Assembly (NCBI GenBank): GCA_026260175.1
Contig: JAKCWW010002521.1
Location: 25,384 to 56,270, forward strand
DNA length: 30,887 nucleotides
Direction: 5' to 3'
From: Reticulitermes lucifugus
Lineage: Eukaryota; Arthropoda; Insecta; Blattodea; Rhinotermitidae
Below are positions 18,991 through 27,842 of the stretch, one piece after another. The notes under the pieces were generated by a model. That model was given only the letters and a program-made list of their open reading frames with translations, had not been told where the DNA came from and searched no databases. The position numbers were made by a program, and so were the translations under genes. Position 1 is the stretch's first letter. Each line of letters opens with the position of its first letter.

Positions 18991-19036
18991 GCATTCAACA
19001 AAGATGCCCTAGATGCTTGTCACTCTTTGATGAACG

Positions 19037-19079
19037 CCCCCTGAGGATGGCAATTTGATTTCCGAAACGTATGTAGGTG
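19037..19079 (+). ncRNA. Candidate hammerhead ribozyme, right arm of family E
   Basis: CTGAGGA (19041-19047), GAAAC (19064-19068), loop GTAT, GTA (19073-19075). Mirrors the left arm. Stem I is weaker (CC with GG only). Confidence 0.42.
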
Positions 19080-19150
19080 TATAAATACATCCTACTCTGT
19101 TAATAATCTTGTGCATTGGTTGGTTTTGACTGAAACTGTACGTGGGTTTG

Positions 19151-20580
19151 TAACTCTTACAAAAGTTGGCGTTCATTTATGTCCATCGTTAAGGAAATCC
19201 GTGGCTTGACTCTCAGGTTATATAAAGGTATCGTTTCGTGTGCGGAAGTTACGTGGCGTTGAACGTGATTATGATGAACAATGACTAGACAGGAAAACGG
19301 AATTAGGTCGTGGCCTGTTTGAATACGCTGTTTATGTATTTTCGTGCATAGATGTGGGAAGACCACAAGAAATGATGGTCGACATAGCCTGTAACTGGGC
19401 TGGCATTCCAAGGCAATTGACAGAAGGACGTTCAGTGGTTCGAGCTGTTACGCTTACGTTCCTTTATTACAGCAGTTCTGTTCACAGGAACGTTCGTAGT
19501 AACTGTTTGTAGCGACAAGCGCTTTGGGCTTGTTGACGTGGACCAGAGGGAGTTTGATGGGAATGTAACGGTAGGCAGAGAGTGGAAACTTTTGTAACAT
19601 CTTCAGCCTCACCATCCATCTTTCCGTGGCCTCAGCCCTACCGGTACACCAAAATGCTCTGTATGATAAACTGACAAGTGGGGAAACTAACGATATTCAA
19701 AATAAGCTGATGGTTGTAGTAAAAGCGTTGCGGGTTTCAGAATATTGTCGTAGTTAATCATGTAACACTGTTTTTATTAGCCTGCCTTAGTGCTTATACT
19801 TGGTTAGTTTCCTGATTCTCTCCTGTGTGGTCAAAAGATGCGCATTAATTACGGTACCTTAGAGGAAAGTTTTCCGGCGGTCAGTAGGAAGTCAGATGTT
19901 ATCGGCGCCTGCTCGTGTATTTACTTTTGCTGTGTAGACTTCCTGAGAAAAAAGTATATGCAGTTATATAGCCATTATGTGCCAAAACAAAAGGGTAAGG
20001 AGGTCTGGTGACTTGGGTGGCTGTTTGGGTTTCAAATCTGATATCTATAGTATTCATTATTCTGTGGGCCTCAGTGAGGCCATTGTACTTGCTGGCACTT
20101 GTTTGTCTTGGACTTTTGTAATGAATGAAACAGTGTCGTAAGTGCACATTTAAACTATCAGCTTTCGAGATGTCTAATATGCGAGGAACTGACGAACTTT
20201 ACGATCTTCCAGTAATGCTACATCAATCTTCGATTTTGAATATGAGACACAGAAAAATGAATGCAACACCCCCCCGCCCCCCCAACGTTTCCGAGAGATA
20301 TGATGCGTACCGTAAGGCCTACAACGCTCCGATCCCCTGCCCAAGGAGTAGCCAACTACCAGACGTCTACAAAACAATATTCAGACACCGGGAAAACGGG
20401 AGGCCCTGGGCTACATTGGCCTGTATATGTGTACACACAAGAACGAAGATCCAAGTTACCGGTAAATTAGTGTCACTGCCTCTGCACACAGACATGTTGT
20501 GTTTCCTTTAGCTGTATTTGCACGAGCAGCTTCCACTGACTTAGTAGCAGTCTTCGTTGAATATTTGTACTTAACTGGTG
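19151..20580. other. No recognised feature; C-rich tract
   Basis: About 1.4 kb without a recognised repeat. A C-rich run lies at about 20269-20283. The longest frame (plus 20125-20511, 128 codons) contains that run, overlaps open frames on the other strand and shows no domain I recognise. Confidence 0.4.
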
Positions 20581-20584
20581 AAGA

Positions 20585-20765
20585 AATTCTTCTTTGTTTC
20601 TTGTGGAACCCCAAGTTTTATCACGTTCACAAATGCCTGTCCTAAACCAGTGACAGTTTTTTCACAACTTGACACCTTCTGTGCGTAAGATCCGTTTTAC
20701 CCTTTTATTCAAGATGCGTTTTAATATTTTTACCCTTCTGCTCCAGGAATCTCTAAGTAAGCTTC
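20585..20765 (-). mobile_element. LINE 3'-end fragment (decayed)
   Basis: On the minus strand: AAAAATATTAAAACGCATCT, then a frame reading QAFVNVIKLGVPQETKKNFF then TS-stop. Matches the VNTVMKLGV ... GNFSTS-stop block of the 27843 copy. The LAQ motif is lost. Confidence 0.6.
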
Positions 20766-20769
20766 TTCT

Positions 20770-21255
20770 CTTCAAATGCTGTGACTTTTAAAACTGTAAG
20801 TGCATGTCGCTTGTGCGTCATATGTTCCCGTATTCTGTTATTTCATAGGCAGTAAATGCTGAAAGTTACTAAGTTCTTTATTACGCATTTCTCTTCATCC
20901 TCTGACTCGTAACCCAAGACCTGCCCAGCACCCGTTTCTGAAAATTCTCAGTTTATGTTATCCGCCTAAACGTGAGAGACAAAGTTGCGCACTGATAGAA
21001 GATGTGACCTAGAAACAGCGTGTCTTGTTGCTGAGAGGTATGGGTGTCATCAGTGCATAAACTGGAGGACATGAATATGTTAAATCAGTGAAATCCGCGT
21101 AGGCGAATGGTGCGTCCGCCTAATATAACCTATTCGGGCACCATTTGTAGCATGACCTACTATATTCACTTTGACTGCTGTTGGCAACTATTCGGTGTGA
21201 GCCATGATAATGACTCCCTTTCTGTAATAACAGGAGATAATGACACAACGTAGCC
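20770..21255. other. No recognised feature
   Basis: No repeat or domain seen. Confidence 0.4.
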
Positions 21256-21260
21256 TATTT

Positions 21261-21274
21261 GTTACCATGGAAAC
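21261..21274. promoter_or_regulatory. RFX X-box-like palindrome, second copy
   Basis: GTTACCATGGAAAC, identical to 13798-13811 and followed by the same CCGG. It lies 35 bp upstream of the 44-bp tandem array. Confidence 0.4.
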
Positions 21275-21308
21275 CCGGCAGTTGCAAAAAGAGCGTAATA
21301 GATCCATT

Positions 21309-21512
21309 GGCGGAAGTGTCAGGAGTAAACCTTTCCGGTCAGTACATTTATTGGTGGAAGTGTCAGGAGTAAACCTTTTCGGTCAGTAGATTTATTGGTG
21401 GAAGTGTCAGGAGTAAACCTTTTCGGTCAGTAGATTTATTGGTGGAAGTGCCAGGAGTAAACCTTTTCGGTCAGTAGATTTATTGGCGGAAGTGTCAGGA
21501 GTAAACCTTTTC
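21309..21512 (+). repeat. 44-bp tandem array, 4.6 units
   Basis: Units start at 21309, 21353, 21397, 21441 and 21485 (last partial, 28 bp). Each has GGTGGAAGTGTCAGGAGTAA, ACCTTTTCGGTCAGTAGATT and TATT. Units differ by only a few substitutions, so the array is recent or homogenised. Confidence 0.95.
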
Positions 21513-21514
21513 TG

Positions 21515-22320
21515 GTGGCAGAGAACTCACACAAGGCCATAAGACACACGGCCATACGGACAGAAGGACGGACTCGGACATGAATGAAATATTTTTGGAC
21601 AGTTAATAAGCCTTTCTTGCAGCAATAATGCGAATGGGTCTAAAAGATAAAAGTTAATACACCCTAGTTCGACGATATTAGTTCTTAGTAGTGTCGAAGA
21701 AAATACGAGGATGGCGGAGAACTGTTCTTTTCTCTCCACAACATGTTATTCTTTTGAGTTTTTTTTTTCTGTGAAAGTTTAGAATTGTATAAAGCGAAAA
21801 TGAATCGTAATTCAAAATGAATATGAATGACTGGCTCATTAAAGAGAGAATTTTTTTTCTAAAGAGGTAGGACCTGCTGAACAAGGCCATTAATTCAGCA
21901 CTGAGAGGGCCTCAAGCTATCCATTTACATTTCCACTTTTCTTCCACCACAGATGAATTAAGATCCATGAATAACATGAGAGTGTTGCATATTTACTGTT
22001 CATTCTGTATTCATATTCAAGCAGGCCTAATTTGTAATTTCGAAACTGAGTGTTTAAATGGCATATGTCACGCTTTTATACCCTCTTTGCACTGTTTTAA
22101 ATGCAAGCGTTGCGGGAGAGATGTCCACGTTTTTCAACTCCGAAAGTATTGGACTGGTTACAGTGAAATTTGGTTTTGAGACAATTTAATATCTGTACAT
22201 GTCAGTGAGAAATGGACGTTAAATTTCAGAGAATTGAATTAATTAAGAGTTAATTAAGATGGTACATAGGGTCTGACACTTGAAAAAAACATCTTTTCCG
22301 TGTTAAGATTGACGCTGTCA
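21515..22320. other. No recognised feature
   Basis: AT-rich. Short frames on both strands without domains. A 70-codon plus frame (21967-22179) with several Cys residues is not recognised. Confidence 0.4.
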
Positions 22321-22324
22321 CGTT

Positions 22325-22740
22325 GGTGACTGAAGATTGTCTTGTGGGATGTGACGTCATGTAGTTTGATAGAAGTATACCGCGTTTCCGAGGTACTTGC
22401 TGCCGGCATCATCAGAGCGGCAAGTATAGCAGGATTACATCCACAAAATCCCCGTCATTTTGCATGACAACCTGCAGCGCGAGTCATATAAGCCTTATGG
22501 CCCCCCTACCGCAGTCACATGATTGCAGCAGCTACGTAAGCATACGAATACTGGCAACTCCGCCGCACCGACTGCAGAAAACGCACTGACATACGCGTAC
22601 ACGACTTGTGACATCAGCCTAGGCTCTCTAACGTTACTTGCGCCTGAAGCTGGGGGCTTTGTGGAATTAGTCCTGCTATACTTCTGAAACGCCGTGTGCC
22701 CCTACCAGACTACACGTCGTCATTCCCACAAGATAACAAT
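22325..22740. mobile_element. Foldback, hammerhead-core family B (second subtype)
   Basis: Left arm: TTGTCTTGTGGGATGTGACG, TCATGTAGTTTGATAGAAGT, CGCGTTTCCGAGG, then GGCATCATCAGAG. Right arm: CTATACTTCTGAAACGCCGT, TACCAGACTACACGTCGTCA, TTCCCACAAGATAACAATG. The minus strand of the left arm has perfect CTGATGA (22415-22409) and GAAAC (22388-22384). The spacer is about 250 bp. Confidence 0.65.
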
Positions 22741-22924
22741 GTGCTTATCTCCTTCCTCTTCTTCCAATCAAAGGACGGGTTGCTACACGTCCGTTGTTTT
22801 TCCCAATTGTTAAAACCGATGTAACTGTCAGCTTCTAGGTTTACCCACGCCCTTCTCTCCATTGGGATTCTAGGGTTGTGCTAATTTTGGTGTACTCCGA
22901 TATCTAGCTTCCTGAAGAGCCAAG

Positions 22925-23115
22925 TCTTCTGTGACGTCACGCCTGATCGAGTGGTAAAATGTTGTCGGAATTTCGGTGGAGCGAAGTTTTTCCATCTTGA
23001 GGGGCAAGCAGTTCAAACAGTCTCATTTGACTGAGCCTAAATGTGGAGGAACTGTGCTCTTCCGAAACATCGGTAACGTTCCCAGTCGAAACGGCGTGAC
23101 GTCACAACGCCTGTG
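22925..23115. mobile_element. Foldback, hammerhead-core family B
   Basis: Left: GTCTTCTGTGACGTCACGCC, GTCGGAATTTCGGTGGAGCG, CCATCTTGAGGGGCAAGCAG. Right: GGAGGAACTGTGCTCTTCCG, AAACATCGGTAACGTTCCCA, GGCGTGACGTCACAACGCCT. The GAAACGTC core is altered in both arms (GAAATTCC; GAAACATC), so ribozyme function is unlikely. Confidence 0.62.
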
Positions 23116-23515
23116 AGAACCACAAATCACGCATCTTGCCTCTTATTTCTGTGTTCTTTCCAGTTCGGCTGATGACTCGTGTATACTTCTTCCGTACTGT
23201 AGGTTCACAGCAAGTTAATCTCCCATTTGTTACGTCAGTGAACACTGTGTAAATCGGATTAAAACAGACAGATAAGTCATTTCGAATACACTACCCGACC
23301 TAATTCCCAAAGCCGATCCAATACAGTTGTTATTTGTATACCTGTGTTTTCACACTGGGTGTTTAAAGAACCAGGAAGAGAAGCAATTTATAGCGCCCCG
23401 CACTGATTTACTGCATTCCATCTAGTTTTTTTTTGCATCGATCGATTAGCATGACAGTAAATAAACATAAAGGATAATGAGGCATGCAAAGACGCAAAGA
23501 AAACATGTCGGAAAT
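23116..23515. other. No recognised feature
   Basis: Unassigned DNA between a foldback and a TIR element. Confidence 0.35.
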
Positions 23516-23516
23516 A

Positions 23517-23893
23517 GAGGGTGCCCGGAAATTGGCACTCACGGACTGTTTGATGCGTTACCGCGGTGAATGTTGAGACTATTGACAGTATCTCGACTAG
23601 CGTAATTTTCACAGAAAGTGTAATCACAGTTGAATGCGATGTGGCATCAAGGTATCGATATTTGCACGCATGACGCGATTTACTGATGTACAGTGAGACG
23701 GAAATGTGCCCCGATGAAATGTGTGCAAGCGCCAAATTTTCGCGGGAAACACGGAAACGTTGTTTGTATTCTACTGATACACGTTTCCGCTGAAGTTCTT
23801 TGTCCGTAGAAGTTTTAATCAGATGACATTTTCGTCCCATCGTTCATCGAAGAATATCGTCGTGGAGTACGGCGCTAATTTCCAAGCACCCTG
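23517..23893. mobile_element. 377-bp TIR element with TA flanks
   Basis: Left end GAGGGTGCCCGGAAATTGGC and right end (reverse-complemented) CAGGGTGCTTGGAAATTAGC match at 16 of 20 positions. TA lies at 23515-23516 and 23894-23895. This fits a short non-autonomous Tc1/mariner-type element. A 150-codon minus frame (23388-23840) crosses the left terminus, so it is not its transposase. The right end forms the start of the 39-bp minisatellite. Confidence 0.55.
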
Positions 23894-24403
23894 TATTTGT
23901 ACTCTTTTTAAGCATAATTTTCAAGCACTCTGTATTTGTACCTCTTGTAAGCATAATTTCCAAGCAACCTGTATTTATACTTCTTGTAAGCATAGTTTCC
24001 AAGCACTCTCTGTTTGTACTTCTTTTAAGCATAATTTTCAAGAACTCTGTATTTGTACTCATTTTAAGCATAATTTCTAAGCACTCTGTATTTGTGCTTC
24101 TTTTAAGCATAATTGTCTAGCACCCTGTATTTGTACTCCTTTTAAGCATAATTACCAAGCACTCTGTATTTGTACTTCTTTCAAGCAACCTGTATTTGTA
24201 CTTCTTGTAAGCATAATTTCCAAGCACTCTGTATTTGTACTTCTTTTAAGCATAATTTTCAAGCACCCTGTATTTGTACTCCTTTTAAGCATAATTACCA
24301 AGCACTCTGTATTTGTACATCTTTCAAGCAACCTGTATTTGTACTTCTTGTAAGCATAATTACCAAGCACTCTGTATTTGTACTCTTTTTAAGCGTAATC
24401 TCC
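23884..24403 (+). repeat. 39-bp minisatellite, 14 units
   Basis: Starts at 23884, 23923, 23962, 24001, 24040, 24079, 24118, 24157, 24183, 24222, 24261, 24300, 24326 and 24365. Twelve units are 39 bp and two (24157, 24300) are 26 bp. The unit holds AAGCACTCTGTATTTGTACT, TCTTTTAAGC and ATAATTTCC. As 39 is 13 codons, several frames on both strands stay open and encode a 13-residue Cys-containing repeat (such as FQALCICTSFKHN). Substitutions make stops near 24077 and 24117. No start, signal or domain supports a protein. Confidence 0.97.
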
Positions 24404-24404
24404 A

Positions 24405-25290
24405 GTCTTGTGTTTTGTTCCTTCATATTGGTGATAATCTGCATACGGTAATCAGTAATTGCGTGAATTGGCCCAAACGTACTTGACCAGCTGTTGCCGC
24501 TGACCAGTGTGAGAAAGTTAGCGATGTCGCACTTCTACCGGTGTGGTTATAAATGGAACAGGCGACTTGGCTTGATAGGCCTTTAGACGTACTGATGCGT
24601 CTCTCTGTTGTATTTATTCAACCAGCGACATTGAGACTTGAACACGAGCTGAATAACCAAAAAGCTGTCAACAATAGGAGCCACTATATCAGTCACTTGA
24701 GTTGCTGTAGCAGCGTGCAGCATAAAGGTGAATTTATCTTGATCCTCTGTTTCGTGTGTGTGTGTGTTGTTTTGTTTTCGATTGTCCGGTGGACATGCCT
24801 ATGCAAGGTTGTTTCTGTTACGACTCTGTTGTTTTGCTGAACTCGCTGTAGAGGCAGTAATGGCTATTTTCTTTTCACAACAGATTTTATGAATTCCGGG
24901 AAAGAGTGTGTGGTTTGCCAGACGTTGCGAATTGTACTTGACATCTGTCCGACTTCTCATATTCTTGATGTCATATCAGAGTTTCGTTGCATGTTATTTG
25001 ATGCTGAATATCTTAACAACTTTTGATGAGTTTATGTAAGTTAGGAAATTCCAGAAATGTAATAAACTTTGTTATATGGAAGGATGATGTAGTTGTTTTT
25101 ATAACGTCTTATAAAGTATCTGAACAATATTGATAAAGGTAGGCCCCTAACTTTAACGTAACAGGATAACTTCTTTGTAGTTAGCTCTTGCCGAATGTTG
25201 GGCTTTACCCGCAGAGTATATTCAATTATTCTGTATAATCATAAATCACTTGTCTACCAACAACTGCACTATTAGAATAAACTGTCGTTC
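24405..25290. other. No recognised feature
   Basis: A 95-codon plus frame (24553-24840) has no recognised domain. A short (GT)n lies near 24750-24762. No repeat family found. Confidence 0.4.
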
Positions 25291-25295
25291 AGTAC

Positions 25296-25340
25296 TACCC
25301 TACATATGTTTCGGTCACTACGTGACCATCATCAGGGGTA
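25296..25340 (-). ncRNA. Candidate hammerhead ribozyme (best in window)
   Basis: Minus strand, in order: stem I 5' strand TACCC (25340-25336); core CTGATGA (25335-25329); one unpaired T; stem II GGTCAC and GTGACC, six pairs, around a GTA loop; core GAAAC; loop ATAT; GTA; stem I 3' strand GGGTA (25300-25296). The last C of GAAAC and the preceding A can pair with GT to make a 2-bp stem III, and GTA is an allowed NUH cleavage triplet. Predicted cleavage is between 25301 and 25300. The bulged T is non-canonical. Activity is inferred. Confidence 0.6.
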
Positions 25341-25344
25341 TCTA

Positions 25345-25358
25345 TATATATATATCTT
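25345..25358. repeat. (TA)n microsatellite
   Basis: Short perfect TA run next to the hammerhead candidate. Confidence 0.9.
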
Positions 25359-26140
25359 TGTATACACTTCACTACACGCTGTCCACTCTGTGTTTTATTG
25401 ATGTTGTTATACGCTGAGAGCTGACGTTGCACTTCACTTCTATATGGTGTGACGCTGGTGTCTATTGTGATCGTCTTGTGTCAAACTATTGCACTGTCAC
25501 AATTCCTAAGACTTAGGTAGTCTTGTCGCAGTTGGTGTTCTACGATGTGGTGAGGTGTGATGGAGCTGACGTTGCACTGGTAGGTTATTGGTTGTGAATT
25601 GCTGCACACTTAGTGGTTGTAGTAGGATGTAGTAGTTAAAAAGTTTTTAAATTTCTAAAAATTGGGAGCTATAATCAGTTGAACCTGTGTAGATTATTGA
25701 AGTTTTCTGAACATAAATAAGACAGGAATGCGTTTTTTGATTTGCTGTATTATGATACTTGGTAATTCGATTCTAATTTTAAAAAAGGGTGGATTTAATG
25801 TAATTCAATCAACATGTAACGTATTTGTAAATAAAGAAGTATCTGGATCTAGGAAAGTGTAAGCACGTGGGAGACTTTAGAAACGACAGAGCCACTGACC
25901 ACTGTTTTTGTTCTTTTTACTTCATACTGTACAAACAAAGTCCGGTACCAGAACCCGAAAGTTAACGCTCCTAATATGAAAGAACCACATCAGATTAGAA
26001 TCAGTCGATTCATTTGCCAGTTCACTCCATCTCTTGTCCTCACAACCTGTGACCATAATATCGTTCTTAATGTTATCCTCCTGTTACCATCTCGATCTTA
26101 CTATCGTGAATGAATGAATGAATGAAGGTAACTTCTTAGC
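25359..26140. other. No recognised gene; short internal repeat
   Basis: GAGCTGACGTTGCACT occurs at 25418-25433 and 25563-25578, 145 bp apart. The region is on the 5' side of the hammerhead on its strand, so it may belong to the same element. A (GAAT)n run lies at about 26108-26126. No domain recognised. Confidence 0.4.
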
Positions 26141-26199
26141 TGGATCTCACGTATAGAGAAAAGAAGCGTGGATGTGGTATTGTTTTTTTAGGGGAAAAA

Positions 26200-26262
26200 A
26201 GACATTAGGGAAACCGAAATGTAGATGGGCGGAAAAAATTAAAATGGATAATAGACTGTAGA
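26200..26262 (+). mobile_element. LINE 3'-end fragment (short)
   Basis: A frame reads KTLGKPKCRWAEKIKMDN, related to RPLGRPRRRWEDNIKMDL seen at 13378-13431. The downstream motifs are not recognisable. Confidence 0.6.
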
Positions 26263-26289
26263 TGTTCTTAGCATTGCAATGCGTGGCAG

Positions 26290-27045
26290 TCCGAGTGGAA
26301 AAAGTGTCGCAACATCGCCGCGCTATAATTCTGGTCCATTCTGCGCAAGTCACTCGTGCGTCTTCCTGATTCCAGGATCCTGACGTATGAGATGTAGAGG
26401 AAGCCAAGAAAATGAAAGTTAGTTTTACTTTCGTCTTGTATTGCTTAAAATAATTCTACCACAAAACATCTGGTTACTTCCGTTTGCCGTGTTTACTCTA
26501 GAATTAGCCTGTATTATTACACTGTTCAGTTTTGATGTTGTGTATTGACATTACACGAAGTCACGCCCACTCAGCTTCTGCACTTCATACCATAGCGTGT
26601 TAGAAGAAATATCTTAACCATTGTTAGCGGCCAGGGTCCGTAGTTCAAGTCTCGGACTGAGCTTTAAGAAGATGAAACGATAAACTGATTGTTTGTCTAT
26701 TCGCCAATTTATGTAATGACATAAATTAAATCGAAATTGCACTATTCAAAATTTGGAATGCGCGGAGGGGTTTTGCAGTTCAAACCTCAGATTGCTGTCC
26801 GCACTTAAGCCTTGTGTGTCATTAGGATGGGCAGAGGTCTAACACGCCTCATTTCCATTAAAGGCTTAAAATCTCTTCCTTGTTATAGTGACAGGTGGTT
26901 GTACGCAGGTAAGTGGTTCTTTTGTTCGGAAATATATTTATATTCGGATGGGCTTGCCAGCAGTCTGTTTTCTTGACAAAGGAAGGGACATTCCAGAATT
27001 CGTGGCAGTGTAATATTTTGGCTTCACTAGGAGAAATACGTATTG
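26290..27045. other. No recognised gene; two weak B-box-like strings
   Basis: TAGTTCAAGTCTCGGACTG (about 26641-26659) and CAGTTCAAACCTCAG (about 26777-26791) resemble pol III B boxes but have no copies in the window, so SINE origin is only possible. Confidence 0.35.
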
Positions 27046-27049
27046 TGTT

Positions 27050-27120
27050 GCTGTAAGTTTGATAAAAACTTTGGTGTCAGCTCCCTGAAGGTTGGCGAGA
27101 TAATAACGCCGAAACGTGTA
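27050..27120 (+). mobile_element. Hammerhead-core repeat arm
   Basis: CCCTGAAGG, then a 4-bp stem II GGCG/CGCC, then GAAACGTG (27110-27117). The order matches a minimal hammerhead with one change in CTGANGA and one in the GTC triplet. Confidence 0.5.
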
Positions 27121-27184
27121 ACAGCCATGTAAAAGATGTTACGAATAAAATATGTAATAGTGCATTTGTTGGTGTTACATAAGT

Positions 27185-27250
27185 TGTTCGCCGTGTAGGA
27201 TGTTTCTTCCGACGTTTCGGAGGATTGTGCCGCCTCCGTCACCGGGTCTG
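27185..27250 (-). mobile_element. Hammerhead-core repeat arm (family B)
   Basis: On the minus strand: GTGACGGAGGCGG, a 5-bp stem II GGAGG/CCTCC, then GAAACGTCGGAAG. The first core box is decayed (GTGACGG). With the 27050-27120 arm it forms an inverted pair. Confidence 0.52.
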
Positions 27251-27314
27251 CACTATAGTGTGCTAATTATGCTGTAGATACACTGTGTGGGAGGAATGCA
27301 GATTTCTTTACTGT

Positions 27315-27405
27315 TGAGGCCTTCGCTCTTCTGGGATGTTACGCGGCGTAGGTTGGCTGATGACCAACTACACTGCGGCGGAAGCCTTAAATCTTCTGGC
27401 GGGCG
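27315..27405. mobile_element. Truncated family B outer ends
   Basis: GAGGCCTTCGCTCTTCTGGG, ATGTTACGCGGCGTAGGTTG is the outer left-arm block, directly followed by ACCAACTACACTGCGGCGGA and AGCCTTAAATC, the outer right-arm block. The hammerhead core and interior are absent, as if deleted between the arms. Confidence 0.55.
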
Positions 27406-27409
27406 ATAC

Positions 27410-27840
27410 ATGTACAGCAGTAACAACTGTTTTTAAAGTGATTAGAAATCACGTGACATATAATTGCTTAGGCCTGTGATTACAACCGTGTAGTGAGAGC
27501 CTACCGGCTATACAGCAATTAGGGAAGTGAAAGTATCGAAAGTTGCATGACCCATAGCTTGTAGGCGTGTGTTCAGTTTCACATTTGGATGAAAAAAGTA
27601 AGTCATTTCTTACGCTTTCAAATTCAGTTTGTCAGCTGTACTGCGTGTGGTCTGGCGCACTGAGGTCAACGGTTCAGCTCAGTAAATACAAAATTAACTA
27701 ACGGTGGTAGAAAAAGTGGCACCGGGACAGGCTTTTCTCCAAGTACCTCGGTTTTCCCCTGTCAGTATCATTCCACCATTGCTCCATATTCGTCCCTTCA
27801 TTCATTACCGACGTTATATAATCTTCCAGTTGACTGACTC
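27410..27840. other. No gene; short recurrent-looking motif
   Basis: On the minus strand near 27725-27770: GGGGAAAACCGAGGTACTTG then GAGAAAAGCC. I believe I know this motif type from other animal repeats, but it has no second copy here. The remainder is unassigned. Confidence 0.3.
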
Positions 27841-27842
27841 AC

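Larger units (their letters stand above)
18893..19130. mobile_element. Family E near-perfect foldback with two facing hammerhead cores
   Basis: Arms of about 105 bp. The left begins AAACCAACTGATGCTCAAGA, TTATTAACACAGTAAGATGT. The right ends ACATCCTACTCTGTTAATAA, TCTTGTGCATTGGTTGG. Each arm carries CTGAGGATGGCAATTTGA and CCGAAACGTATGTAGG oriented outward. The loop is about 30 bp. No coding frame. Confidence 0.8.

Noticed and set aside
23388..23840. 150-codon minus frame as a gene or transposase
   Set aside because: It crosses the left terminus of the 377-bp TIR element, lacks any catalytic motif I recognise, and has no splice or promoter context.
23884..24403. CRISPR array
   Set aside because: Regular 39-bp period, but there are no distinct spacers. 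All sequence is repeat unit and the context is eukaryotic.
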